Source: Planctomycetota bacterium (GTDB lineage Bacteria > Planctomycetota > B15-G4 > SIAN01). Taken from it: DNA of 64,000 nucleotides. The notes below the pieces were generated by a model. That model had not been told where the DNA came from. It saw only the letters and a program-made list of their open reading frames with translations, and made no database searches. Both the position numbers and the translations under genes were made by a program. The first letter of the stretch is position 1; every line of letters starts with the position of its first letter. This document shows positions 25,080 to 33,984 of this stretch, in pieces. Location: positions 186,001 to 250,000 of the forward strand of contig JANQQL010000031.1 in the NCBI GenBank assembly GCA_028289345.1, given 5' to 3'.

Positions 25080-26612
25080 CTATGGCAACACCGTGCAAAT
25101 CACTTCCCCGCCGAGCCAGCGCACCGTTCCGCAGCGGACTTGAATCGTTGCGCCAGGAAGCTCGAGACTCAACGAACGCCCATCCGCTTCCGACAAGGAC
25201 GAAACAGCAAGCATCGACGTCAGTTGCTGTCGAGAAACCTCCGATTGCAGGGAGAACGTGACACGACGCTTCCCTCGGTCTTCCAACAACGGAGCCAGCG
25301 CGGTCTGCACGAGCGTCGATCCATCGGGAAGCTGCAAACTGATGGGAACCATGGAGTACAACACACGCTCTGCGTCGATCACTCGAACTCCGAATGGGGT
25401 GTAACCAAAACGAGGATCCGTTCCGTCAAGGCTCGAGTAGTCGAACACCAAGCGGGTCCCTTCACTCTCCAAGATGGCTCGAACTCTCTCCTGGTTGTCG
25501 AGATGCCCCTCCTCCTGCAATCGCTGTTTCTCCTGGAGAAGCTCTTGGTACAGAGCCCTTTGCTTCACTTCTTGCCAAAGCTCTTCGAGCTCGGAAGCGT
25601 CTGCTTGAAACCACTCCTCGATCAGACTTGTCAGGGTGTTGTGGGCATGGAAGATCTCTGCGTGCCAGGACTCACCGAGACGGTCCAAGATCAGCGCCTG
25701 GGCCATCCCAGAAAAGTACAGCCGCATCCGAGCAGGAGCGGTTCCGTAAGGGTCGCCATTGACCACCAGGCGTCCACTCATGGATTCGCTCATGGCTTCC
25801 AGGCTCGCCTCTCGGTAGTCGCGAAGATCGGCGAATCCTCGGAACCCTGCTCGCTGACCGAGTCCGACGACCGGCTCTCTTCCCTCGACTTCCTCGAGAA
25901 ACCGGTACCCCACGTACTCGGCGATCCCCTCGCTGAATTCGTTGCCATCTTCGTAGGCGATCGCTTCCGTCGTCAGACCCGATCGACGGGCCCGGCGGAT
26001 TGCCAACCAACGCAGAACATGCAGCTCGAATTCATCGTCGTCGTCACAAGAAAGAGCATCCCTCAATGCCACCGCCTCGAGGGCAAAGCCCGCATTGTTC
26101 GGCGGTGAGAGAACCGGATAGCGAGTCACGGAGTGCTCGTTGAGGTGCTTCTCTCGACCGTGAATGTGCTGGTACACGTGAAAGGCCTCGTGAGCAATCA
26201 TGGCCATTTCCTGGTAGGGGTCGGTGTTGTGCGCCGCGTCGACCACCAGGGTCGTCACCCCCGCAAACTCCAGCGCTGTGTTCTGTCCATCCATCCGCAC
26301 GAAGGTCGGTCCCGAGCGCACGTGAACGTCGAGACCCCAGCGTTCCGACCACTCCCCGTGACGCACAAATCCGGCCGGCGGGTGAGGATGATTGACTAAC
26401 AGCTCGTGAGCGTCCGTCCAATAGAACAGCATCGGTGTCGAGGAAGCATCCCACCCCGGCCACAGAGGATTGTCGTTGCTCGCCGTGAGCGACCAGACCT
26501 GGGCCGCGGCGGCCAAGATCGACGGGTCTTTGACGCGGGAATCCGCTTCCTCCGAGAGTCGTCCCACCAAACAACAAACACCGAGTGACAGCCACGAAGA
26601 GAGAAAAAGCAC
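25080..26612 (-). CDS. secreted zinc metallopeptidase (HExxH), family unassigned
   Basis: GTG start at 26612 preceded by GGGAGG with five bases spacing. The first 20 residues (MLFLSSWLSLGVCCLVG) form an export signal. HEAFH at 141-145 is an HExxH zinc site, and EGIAEY near 228-233 provides the likely third glutamate ligand, the pattern of gluzincins. After about residue 330 comes a Glu/Gln-rich helical part, then a C-terminal beta-rich domain with nothing recognised. Divergent from a PadR regulator 88 bases away, with a palindrome between them, so it may be a PadR target. Exact peptidase family and substrate unknown. Confidence 0.65.
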   Translation of the reverse strand: MLFLSSWLSLGVCCLVGRLSEEADSRVKDPSILAAAAQVWSLTASNDNPLWPGWDASSTPMLFYWTDAHELLVNHPHPPAGFVRHGEWSERWGLDVHVRSGPTFVRMDGQNTALEFAGVTTLVVDAAHNTDPYQEMAMIAHEAFHVYQHIHGREKHLNEHSVTRYPVLSPPNNAGFALEAVALRDALSCDDDDEFELHVLRWLAIRRARRSGLTTEAIAYEDGNEFSEGIAEYVGYRFLEEVEGREPVVGLGQRAGFRGFADLRDYREASLEAMSESMSGRLVVNGDPYGTAPARMRLYFSGMAQALILDRLGESWHAEIFHAHNTLTSLIEEWFQADASELEELWQEVKQRALYQELLQEKQRLQEEGHLDNQERVRAILESEGTRLVFDYSSLDGTDPRFGYTPFGVRVIDAERVLYSMVPISLQLPDGSTLVQTALAPLLEDRGKRRVTFSLQSEVSRQQLTSMLAVSSLSEADGRSLSLELPGATIQVRCGTVRWLGGEVICTVLP

Positions 26613-26658
26613 GGGAACCTCCCGAGTTCGGGGACTTGGCCTTGGATGGCCGGAGCCA

Positions 26659-26681
26659 AACTAGTACGATTCGAACTAGTT
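26659..26681. promoter_or_regulatory. near-perfect palindrome, probable PadR operator
   Basis: AACTAGT (26659-26665) and ACTAGTT (26675-26681) flank CGATTCG-like centre bases, giving a 23-bp inverted repeat with one mismatched pair. It sits in the 88-base divergent region, 20 bases before the PadR start codon and about 47 before the metallopeptidase start. PadR dimers bind inverted repeats of about this size in their own promoters, so autoregulation plus control of the divergent gene is inferred. Confidence 0.65.
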
Positions 26682-26700
26682 AGCGTTGGAGGGAGACTCG

Positions 26701-27231
26701 ATGGGTCCGCGCACCGACCTGGAACAAGTGGTCCTTGGAGTCGTGTGGAAGAAAGGTCCGGTCACGGCCCACGGCGTCCGAGTCGAGTTTTCCCGATCTC
26801 GCACCGAACACTGGAGCGGCAGCGCGGGGGCGATCTACCCATTGATGAGCCGCCTGGAAGAAGCGGGGTTGCTGCGCTCGAGCATCGACCGGCAACAAGC
26901 CCGCGATCGCAAGATGTACCGAATCACCACCAAGGGCCTGCGCCAGCTCCGCCGCTGGCTCACTCCCCCCCTCTCGGACACGGCCTTCTCGACCCAGTTC
27001 GATCCGCTCCGCACGCGGGTGTTCTTCCTTGGCAGCCTCGAGCCAGCCGAGCAGCGCAAGTTCCTCGACGACGCCGAACAGGCGCTGCAACGTCAATGGG
27101 CCGAACATCGCGACGACCGCAACGATTATCGCAAGAAGAACCGACCGTTCAGCGCGATGGCCGAAGAAGGCGCCATGGCCACTTGTCGCGCAAGAATCAC
27201 CTGGATCCGCTCCCTCCGAAAGAAGATCTAG
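26701..27231 (+). CDS. PadR-family transcriptional regulator
   Basis: ATG at 26701 follows GGAGGG with six bases spacing. Winged-helix domain in the first 85 residues: VVLGVVWKKGPVTAHGVRVEF, GAIYPLMSRLEEAGLLRSS, RKMYRITTKGLRQLRRWL, all typical PadR. The C-terminal helical dimerisation part is of the longer Vir_act_alpha_C-like type (ALQRQWAEHRDDRN). 176 residues. Next to an operator-like palindrome and a divergent secreted metallopeptidase. Confidence 0.88.
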   Translation: MGPRTDLEQVVLGVVWKKGPVTAHGVRVEFSRSRTEHWSGSAGAIYPLMSRLEEAGLLRSSIDRQQARDRKMYRITTKGLRQLRRWLTPPLSDTAFSTQFDPLRTRVFFLGSLEPAEQRKFLDDAEQALQRQWAEHRDDRNDYRKKNRPFSAMAEEGAMATCRARITWIRSLRKKI

Positions 27232-27441
27232 TGGGCCGCTGAATCAGTCTTTCGGCGCCCGATCGAATCTTTTCGCCTTCGCCCTCGAATCCTCGACAAG
27301 TCCGCCGATTCGCTTGCGGTCCGACTCCTGGACGGGAACGAAATTTCTCGATCGGCCACCCGGGTTCTCTTGCTTGCCTGGGAGACCGGAAGATTCATGA
27401 CCACGATGCGGGCGGCAGAATCCCGTGGTGCCGGGTGCTTT

Positions 27442-28548
27442 CTACAGAACGGCTTTGGGATAGGCGCCCAGCACGCGGAACAGACTCGAGTTGGTCTCGA
27501 CTTCGCGCAGGGCCTCGGCCACGGGTTGGTCTTCGGAGTGGCCGTCGATGTCCACGAAGAACACGTAGTCCCACTTTCGCTGGCGGGAAGGACGGGATTC
27601 GATGCGGGTCATGCTGATGCCGTGGCGCGCGAGAGGATCGAGAAGGTGGTGCAGGACCCCCGGGCCGGCAGTTCCGGTCGCTGAGATGAGCAGCGAGGTT
27701 CGGTCCCCCCCACTGGGAGGAAACAGTTTGCGGCCGAGGGCCAGGAAGCGCGTGGTGTTGTCGGCGTGGTCTTCGATCTCCGGAAACAGGATCGAGAGGT
27801 TGTAGATCTCGACGGCAGCATCCCCGGCGATGGCCGCGGTGCCAGCTTCGTCTCGCGCCCGCCTGGCACCTTCCGCGTTGCTGCTCACCGGGACCTTCTC
27901 GACGTCGGGAAGGTTCTGGGCGAGCCACGCACGGCACTGTGCCAGCGATTGCGGATGGGAGCACACCCGTCGAATCTCTCCCAAATCACTCATGCGCCCG
28001 AGCAAATGCTGGCGAATGCGCAGCTCGATCTCTCCACAGATCTTCAGCGGCGACGTAAGAAACATGTCGAGGGTGTGGTTGACCGTCCCCTCGGTGGAGT
28101 TCTCGACCGGCACCACGCCGAAGTCTGCGACGCCAGATTCGACCTCGTGAAACACGTCTTCGATGCTGGACAGGGACATGGCACGCACGGAGTGGCCAAA
28201 GTGCTTGAGCACCGCAGATTGGGTGAACGTCCCTTCGGGTCCCAGGAACGCGACCTTGAGCGGCTCTTCTTGGGCAAGACAGGCCGACATGATCTCGCGG
28301 AACACGCGGACCATTTCCTCGTCCCGCAGGGGGCCTTGATTGCGTTGGCGGACACCGCGAAGCACCTGGGCCTCTCGCTCGGGACGGTAGAACTCTGCGG
28401 TCGAGGTCAGCCCCTTGACGTCCCCCACTTGCTTGGCCACGTTCGCTCGTTCGGCAATCAAACCCTGGAGATCGACATCGATCTCGTCGATGCGCCGACG
28501 GAGCTTGTCGAGCGCCGCCTGCTGATCCTTTGGGCTGGAATCCGCCAT
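27442..28548 (-). CDS. pheA: bifunctional chorismate mutase / prephenate dehydratase
   Basis: Makes phenylpyruvate from chorismate in phenylalanine synthesis. Start is the ATG at 28548 with GGGGAG six bases upstream; the longer frame is spurious. Residues 10-90 are an AroQ chorismate mutase domain (LDKLRRRIDEIDVDLQGLIAERANVA), about 95-275 the dehydratase (VAFLGPEGTFTQSAVLKHFG, VPVENSTEGTVNHTLDMF, NTTRFLALG), and the end is an ACT domain with ISMTRIESRPSRQRKWDYVFF, whose GALV/ESRP region binds Phe in feedback inhibition. 368 residues, normal. Confidence 0.96.
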   Translation of the reverse strand: MADSSPKDQQAALDKLRRRIDEIDVDLQGLIAERANVAKQVGDVKGLTSTAEFYRPEREAQVLRGVRQRNQGPLRDEEMVRVFREIMSACLAQEEPLKVAFLGPEGTFTQSAVLKHFGHSVRAMSLSSIEDVFHEVESGVADFGVVPVENSTEGTVNHTLDMFLTSPLKICGEIELRIRQHLLGRMSDLGEIRRVCSHPQSLAQCRAWLAQNLPDVEKVPVSSNAEGARRARDEAGTAAIAGDAAVEIYNLSILFPEIEDHADNTTRFLALGRKLFPPSGGDRTSLLISATGTAGPGVLHHLLDPLARHGISMTRIESRPSRQRKWDYVFFVDIDGHSEDQPVAEALREVETNSSLFRVLGAYPKAVL

Positions 28549-28780
28549 GGTTTCTCCCCGAGTCCTGCCGCCTCCTTTCCTCATCGGCCAGGAGGCAATG
28601 CGCGGAAGACCTTGTTCACGACTGGAACACGGGGCGGCAGGAAGTGCGGAAAAAACCCATCCGAGACCTCGGCTCCCCCGTGGGCAAGGATTCTGGTCGA
28701 ATGCTGGCGGGTGGTCCCAGTAGTGATCGCTGCGGGAGCTGTGGGACAGCGACAAGAGCCCGAATCGCCAAGGAGAACCA

Positions 28781-29233
28781 ATGCGCAAAGACTGTCCGAT
28801 CTGCGGGTTGGCGAATCCCGGAAACGCCACCCGCTGCGATTGCGGATTCGACTTCGAGTCGGCCACGATGGAGACCAGCTTTTCCCCGGTAAGGATGCAA
28901 GGCCTCTGGATCGGGGCGCTCGGGCTCGCCCTCTGCGCTCACGTACTCCACTTCCTCGGCGCGGAGGATCCCCCACCCTTGGAAGATCCCTCGACCGTCA
29001 TCCTCGCCTTGAGCCCCGCCATCGCATTGAATCTCGCGATCGTCTCCGCGATGGTCTACCTCACCCATCGAAGGCACTTCTGGGCCTTCGTCCTGGCCGG
29101 ACTGTATCTGGGCTTCCAATGCTTCCCATTGGGGTTCTTCCTCTTCTTCTGGTGGAAGCCAGTTCGCCGATATTGCTGGCAGAAGAGAACGCCCCGGCCT
29201 TCTCTCTTTGGCTTGCATCAAGCCAATCCCTGA
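28781..29233 (+). CDS. zinc-ribbon membrane protein (150 aa)
   Basis: ATG with AAGGAG seven bases upstream. Residues 5-22 form a zinc-ribbon-like motif CPICGLANPGNATRCDCGFDF with four Cys. Three to four hydrophobic segments follow (GLWIGALGLALCAHVLHFL, VILALSPAIALNLAIVSAMVYL, FWAFVLAGLYLGFQ, FPLGFFLFFWW). No catalytic motif is seen. Stands between convergent and divergent neighbours and is probably a single-gene unit of unknown function. Confidence 0.65.
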   Translation: MRKDCPICGLANPGNATRCDCGFDFESATMETSFSPVRMQGLWIGALGLALCAHVLHFLGAEDPPPLEDPSTVILALSPAIALNLAIVSAMVYLTHRRHFWAFVLAGLYLGFQCFPLGFFLFFWWKPVRRYCWQKRTPRPSLFGLHQANP

Positions 29234-29299
29234 CTTGCCAAGGCCGCGCCCCGAAGGCGAGCGATTGCTACGTGTGGATTCGACCGTGACGCCGACCCG

Positions 29300-30802
29300 C
29301 TAGGGGTCAGAACGGTTGGTCTCCCCGCTAGGGGTCACTTCTTCGCTGGAGATCTCGCCCTTGGTGCACGTGAGCAGTACCCCCTTGTCGTCGAGCTTGG
29401 TCTCGACGTGCACGGGGCGGCCCCAGAGTCGCTCCAGAGCCTGGAGAGTGGCCTCGGTGAACTTCAGGTCGAGTTCCAAGCCTTCGAAGCGATGGGTCAG
29501 GAGCAGCTCTCCACGGTTGTTGTGGTTGCCGTCCTGCACTTCGATCAACGGGTTGCCAAGGTTGCTGAGGCCGAACAGAATCTGTTCCTTGACCAGTCGG
29601 TGATCGCGAGAGGCGACCTCGGGCTGGCCAGTGCGGGGATTGGTGCGGTAGACGTAGAACTTCTGGGCGTCACAGAACTCCTGGTTCATGAAGGAGTCGA
29701 CGAAGGTGATGTCGTTGTGCACCCGTCGGACTTCGAAGATCTTCTCACGGCCGAGCCCCAAGTCGCGATTCCAGCGCATCTTCTCGTCTAGGTTCTCGCA
29801 CTCTTCCCATTCCTTGCCGAAGCGCCCCATGTTCCAGCGCCGTTCGATGTCGCGGAACAGCTCGATGCCGAGCTTGTACGGATTCAGGCGTCCCGGGGAA
29901 GTCGCCAGAGTCCCGGCGTGATGGTCGGCGAAATCAATCACCTCGGAGTCCTTGAGGATCTTCCGGGTCATCATGGTCGAATGCCAGTAGCTGGCCCAAC
30001 CCTCGTTCATGATCTTGGTCTGGCCCTGGGGAACGAAGTAGTACGACTCTTCCCGCACCAGGGTCAGGATCTCTTGCTGCCAGCGGCGCAACGGAGCGTG
30101 ATCCAGCAAGAACTTGAGGACGTCCCGCTGCGGACGCGCAGGAAATCGCTGCAACCGCTGATGAGATTCTTCCTGCTTTTCGCGCTGCTTGTGCAAATGC
30201 TCCGACGGATTGATGAAGCCGTCCATGTAGCCCTTGGACGGCAGCTTGCCGACCTCTCCCGGACCCGACTCCTCATCCATCCGGCCATGGGGCCGTCGCA
30301 ACGCAGGCGCGTGAGGATCGATGAGATTGTCCAAGGAGAGACAAGCATCGAGGAAGTCTTCCACCTCGACCACCCCGTGGCGTTCCATGGCCCGGCGGAT
30401 GATGGTTCCATGGTTGGCCATGCGGTCCATCATCTTGCGATCGGTGTGGGCGAAGAAGGCGTTGTTCTTGAAGAAGTCGCAGTGCCCATACACGTGGGCG
30501 ATCACCAGCTTCTGGTCGACCAGCGAGTTGGACTTCATCAGGTAGGCGTAGCAGGGATTGTTGTTGATGACCAGCTCGTAGATCTTGGAAAGGCCATAGG
30601 TGTAGCCCTTCTGCAGCCGGTCGTACTCCATGCCAAAACGCCAATGGGGATAGCGCACCGGAAATCCGCCGTAGGACGCAACTTCATTGAGCTGGTCGTG
30701 GTCCACCAGTTCGAAGATCGTCGGGAAGAAGTCCAGGCCGTAGTCGCGGGCGTAGCCCTCGATCTCGACTCTGGCTCGTTCCAGATCCGGCGTGAGGTTC
30801 AT
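29300..30802 (-). CDS. spoVR: SpoVR family protein
   Basis: Member of the SpoVR/YcgB family, cotranscribed with PrkA kinase and YeaH in many bacteria and linked to stationary-phase and stress physiology. Family motifs: LSKIYELVINNNPCYAYLM, VIAHVYGHCDFFKNNAFFAHTDR, MNEGWASYWHSTMMT, NPYKLGIELFRDIERRWN. 500 residues, full length. Its ATG overlaps the yeaH stop (ATGA). The last codons and stop lie in a 14-bp direct repeat (see findings). Confidence 0.94.
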   Translation of the reverse strand: MNLTPDLERARVEIEGYARDYGLDFFPTIFELVDHDQLNEVASYGGFPVRYPHWRFGMEYDRLQKGYTYGLSKIYELVINNNPCYAYLMKSNSLVDQKLVIAHVYGHCDFFKNNAFFAHTDRKMMDRMANHGTIIRRAMERHGVVEVEDFLDACLSLDNLIDPHAPALRRPHGRMDEESGPGEVGKLPSKGYMDGFINPSEHLHKQREKQEESHQRLQRFPARPQRDVLKFLLDHAPLRRWQQEILTLVREESYYFVPQGQTKIMNEGWASYWHSTMMTRKILKDSEVIDFADHHAGTLATSPGRLNPYKLGIELFRDIERRWNMGRFGKEWEECENLDEKMRWNRDLGLGREKIFEVRRVHNDITFVDSFMNQEFCDAQKFYVYRTNPRTGQPEVASRDHRLVKEQILFGLSNLGNPLIEVQDGNHNNRGELLLTHRFEGLELDLKFTEATLQALERLWGRPVHVETKLDDKGVLLTCTKGEISSEEVTPSGETNRSDP

Positions 30803-31872
30803 TTTCCAGTGCCCAGGAAGTCACGGATCGAGTCCAGGATGCCGTCTCGGTCCGGGATGTCCGACGTGATCAGTTTCTCTTCGTCGCCAAAGCGGCCATC
30901 CAAGTCCTTCTTGAACTGACCGGACCCGTAGGCGGATTTGACCTGGCCGTAGCAGAACACATTGGAGTGCGGCAGGATCTTGTCTGACAGAATCGACAGA
31001 CAGCGGTCCGTGTCGCGACCACTCCAGTTATCACCATCCGAGAAATGGAATGGGTAGATGTTCCACAAGGACGGCGGAAACTCATTCTCGATCATCTGCA
31101 AGCAAAGATCGTAGGCAGACGAGATCTTCGTCCCGCCCGACTCGCGTAGGTGAAAAAAGGTGTGCTCGTCGACTTCTCGGGCCACGGCGTCGTGAACGAT
31201 GTATCGCACGCTCAAGTTTTTGTACTGGCTCTTCAGCCAGGTATTGAGCCAGAACGCTTCGATGCGCACGATCTCTTTCTGCTCTTTCCCCATGCTTCCG
31301 GAGACATCCATCATGTAGATCACGACGGCGTTGTTCTCCGGCGCTTCCTTCTCTTTCCAAGAGCGATAGAAGCGGTCCGAGCGAATCGGGATCAAGATCG
31401 GGTCGTCGGGATCGTAGGTGCCGGCCACCAGCTGGCGGCGCAGCGCGGCACGCAACGTTCGCTTCACATGGCGAAGGCTTTCCGGACCCGAGCGGCGGAT
31501 GCCGGTGTAGCGCCCCACCGGAGCCACGGCTTCGTTCTTGCCCTTGGGCTCGATGCGCGGCAGCTTCAGCTCCTCGCCAAGGATCTCGGCCATCTCTTCG
31601 AGAGTGACCTCGACCTCCATCACGTGCGCCCCGGCGGCGTCTCCGGCTTCTCCTTCGCCTTCGCCGCCTTCTCCTTGGCCCACCCCGGTCTTTTGGTTGT
31701 CGCCGTGGCGGAACTTCGGGAGTTCGATTCCGGGCAACGGAATCGACACGATGTTCTTGCCTTTGCGGCCGAACATCTCGCCCTGGCTCACGAACTTTCG
31801 CAAGTCACGCTTGATCTTCCCGCGCACAATGTCCTTGAAGCGGGTCAGGTCTTTTTCGATTCGGCGGATCAC
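30799..31872 (-). CDS. yeaH: YeaH/YhbH family (DUF444) VWA-like protein
   Basis: Partner protein of PrkA and SpoVR. The GTG at 31872 is preferred because it overlaps the prkA stop (GTGA); the longer frame has no support. N-terminus IRRIEKDLTRFKDIVRGKIKRDLRKF and a glycine/glutamate-rich linker (about 62-82) are typical. A MIDAS-like motif MMDVSGSMG at about 187-195 and SGGTKISSAYDLC mark a von Willebrand A-like domain. 357 residues. Confidence 0.92.
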   Translation of the reverse strand: MIRRIEKDLTRFKDIVRGKIKRDLRKFVSQGEMFGRKGKNIVSIPLPGIELPKFRHGDNQKTGVGQGEGGEGEGEAGDAAGAHVMEVEVTLEEMAEILGEELKLPRIEPKGKNEAVAPVGRYTGIRRSGPESLRHVKRTLRAALRRQLVAGTYDPDDPILIPIRSDRFYRSWKEKEAPENNAVVIYMMDVSGSMGKEQKEIVRIEAFWLNTWLKSQYKNLSVRYIVHDAVAREVDEHTFFHLRESGGTKISSAYDLCLQMIENEFPPSLWNIYPFHFSDGDNWSGRDTDRCLSILSDKILPHSNVFCYGQVKSAYGSGQFKKDLDGRFGDEEKLITSDIPDRDGILDSIRDFLGTGK

Positions 31873-33914
31873 GAGTCTTTCGCGTCCCCACGGGCAAAGA
31901 TGCTGGCCACGAAGTTGAGAACGTCGGTGGCGCACACTTCGCAGTAGGAGTGGTACTTGATCAAGCGGCTCTTGACCACGTCGATCTTCTCCTGCGTATC
32001 TTTGTCGACGACCGCGGAGACCAGGCTGGTCAGCTTGATCGTGTCCTTCTGGTCTTCGAACAGCTTCAGTTCGAGGGCCTTCTGCAGTCGCTCATTGGAC
32101 TGCCAGGTGAAGGTTTTTCCTTCCATCGCGAGAGCACCGATGTAGTTCATGATTTCGCGGCGGAAATCGTCTTTCCGGCTCTCCGGGATGGCGATCTTTT
32201 CTTCGATGGAACGCATCAGGCGCTCGTCCGGCTCTTCGTCTTGGCCGGTGTACTTATTGCGCACCTTCTCGTTCTGGGTGTAGGCCTTCAGGTTGTCCAG
32301 ATAGTTGGCGCACAGGCGGCTGATCGACTCTTCGTCGGCGGAGATGGCCCGCTGAACCTCGTTCTTGACGATGTCCTCGTACTCTTCCTTGACCACGGAA
32401 AGTAGCTCTCGGAAGCGCTTGCGATGCTCTTCCGAAGTGATCAAGGAGTGATAGCCGAGCCCCTCTTCCAACTCGTTCATCACCATGAACGGGTTGACAC
32501 AGGGCTCACCGGTCTCGGACACCAGGGCGTTCGAGATTTTGTCCTGGATGTAGCGCGGTGAGATGCCGTCCATACCCTCCCGAGGCGACTCCTCCTTCAG
32601 TTCGCGGATGTTGTCCTGGGTGAAGCCGGGCAGGGTCTTGCCGTCATACAAGCGCGCCTTCTGCAACAGAGTCAGGTTCGCGTTCTTGGGATCCTCGAGG
32701 CGGGTCAGCACCGACCAAAGAGCCGCCATCTCGAGGGTGTGAGGCGCGATGTGCTTGCCAGTCACGCGCCGGTCGTTGTAGTCCTTCTGATAGATGCGGA
32801 CTTCGTCGGCGAGGGTGATGTTGTAGGGGATGTCGACGCGAATGGTTCGATCCCGGAAGGCCTCCATGAGTTCGTTGTTCTGCAGGCGACGGAACTCCGG
32901 CTCGTTGGTGTGGCCAATGATCACTTCGTCGATCGAGGTCTGGGGGAACTTCTTGGGCTTGATGACGTGCTCCTGGGATGCACCCAGCAGGTCGTACAGG
33001 AACGCCACGTCCAGCTTGAGCACCTCGACAAACTCGATGACCCCTCGGTTGGCGACGTTGAATTCGCCGTCGAAGTTGAACGCGCGCGGATCTGAGTCGG
33101 AGCCGTACAACGCGATCTTGCGGTAGTTGATGTCACCGGTCAGCTCAGTCGAGTCCTGGTTCTTCTCATCCTTGGGCTGGAACGTCCCGATCCCGACCCG
33201 GTCCTTCTCGGAGATGAGCAGGCGCCGCACCACCACGTGATCCAGGACCTTTTCACGATCGCCGTCGTACTCTTTCTGGAGCTGGGTGAAGTAGTAGCGG
33301 CTGACCGGACCCAGCTCGCCTTCGACGCGCAGGGGGTATTCCAGATCGCTGCCGCGACCGATTTCGTTGACGATGCGTTCGCGGGCTTCCGGGCGCAGGA
33401 GCAGCAGTGGCTCCTCGTTCATCGGGCTGTCGACGATCTCGCCGTCGGGAAGCTTCCATGAGAAGGTGTACAGAGCCCCTTCCTGAGTGCGGGAGTAGTG
33501 CTCCAACCCCTTCTTGATCAGACGCACGATGGTCGACTTCGCGGAACCCACGGGCCCGTGGAGCAACAGTACACGCTTTTCGACACCGTATCCGTGGGCG
33601 GCGGACTTCAGATTGTTGACCAGATCCATGAGCGGACGGCTGAGTCCAAAGACCGCATCCTTCCCGCCGCCGAGAGGGTCGTCGAAGAACTTGAACTGAC
33701 GGGAGGTCTCTTTGCCATCGGTCACCTCGTCGTAACCGAACGAGGTGATCAGGTCATAGAGTCGCTGATACGCGTTGCGCAACACCCGGGGATTTTCGGC
33801 CACCACATCGAGATAGTCGTCGAACGATCCCTCCCAGTGCAATTCCCGATAGGGCTCGTGTTCGGCTTCTTGTTCGTGGGCGAGATTCTTCAGTTGCTCC
33901 CGGGACAAACTCAT
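31869..33914 (-). CDS. prkA: PrkA serine protein kinase (AAA+)
   Basis: AAA+ Ser kinase (YeaG family) acting in the starvation/stress response. Walker A GPVGSAKST at about 120-128, conserved RPEARERIVNEI, NRGVIEFVEVLKLDVAFLYDLLGASQE and the C-terminal kinase-like half with GISPRYIQDKISNAL. 681 residues, normal. ATG at 33914 with AAGGAG nine bases upstream. First gene of prkA-yeaH-spoVR, each joined by a four-base stop/start overlap. Confidence 0.95.
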   Translation of the reverse strand: MSLSREQLKNLAHEQEAEHEPYRELHWEGSFDDYLDVVAENPRVLRNAYQRLYDLITSFGYDEVTDGKETSRQFKFFDDPLGGGKDAVFGLSRPLMDLVNNLKSAAHGYGVEKRVLLLHGPVGSAKSTIVRLIKKGLEHYSRTQEGALYTFSWKLPDGEIVDSPMNEEPLLLLRPEARERIVNEIGRGSDLEYPLRVEGELGPVSRYYFTQLQKEYDGDREKVLDHVVVRRLLISEKDRVGIGTFQPKDEKNQDSTELTGDINYRKIALYGSDSDPRAFNFDGEFNVANRGVIEFVEVLKLDVAFLYDLLGASQEHVIKPKKFPQTSIDEVIIGHTNEPEFRRLQNNELMEAFRDRTIRVDIPYNITLADEVRIYQKDYNDRRVTGKHIAPHTLEMAALWSVLTRLEDPKNANLTLLQKARLYDGKTLPGFTQDNIRELKEESPREGMDGISPRYIQDKISNALVSETGEPCVNPFMVMNELEEGLGYHSLITSEEHRKRFRELLSVVKEEYEDIVKNEVQRAISADEESISRLCANYLDNLKAYTQNEKVRNKYTGQDEEPDERLMRSIEEKIAIPESRKDDFRREIMNYIGALAMEGKTFTWQSNERLQKALELKLFEDQKDTIKLTSLVSAVVDKDTQEKIDVVKSRLIKYHSYCEVCATDVLNFVASIFARGDAKDS

Positions 33915-33984
33915 GAGCGCAGCTCCTTGGATCCGGTGACTCCTTCCCCTTTCCGCTAGCCGGTGCGCACCTGCTTCGCTCGCT

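Noticed and set aside
28549..28866. N-terminal extension of pheA
   Set aside because: Basic, low-complexity frame; the ATG at 28548 has a good ribosome-binding site and starts the chorismate mutase domain at the normal distance.
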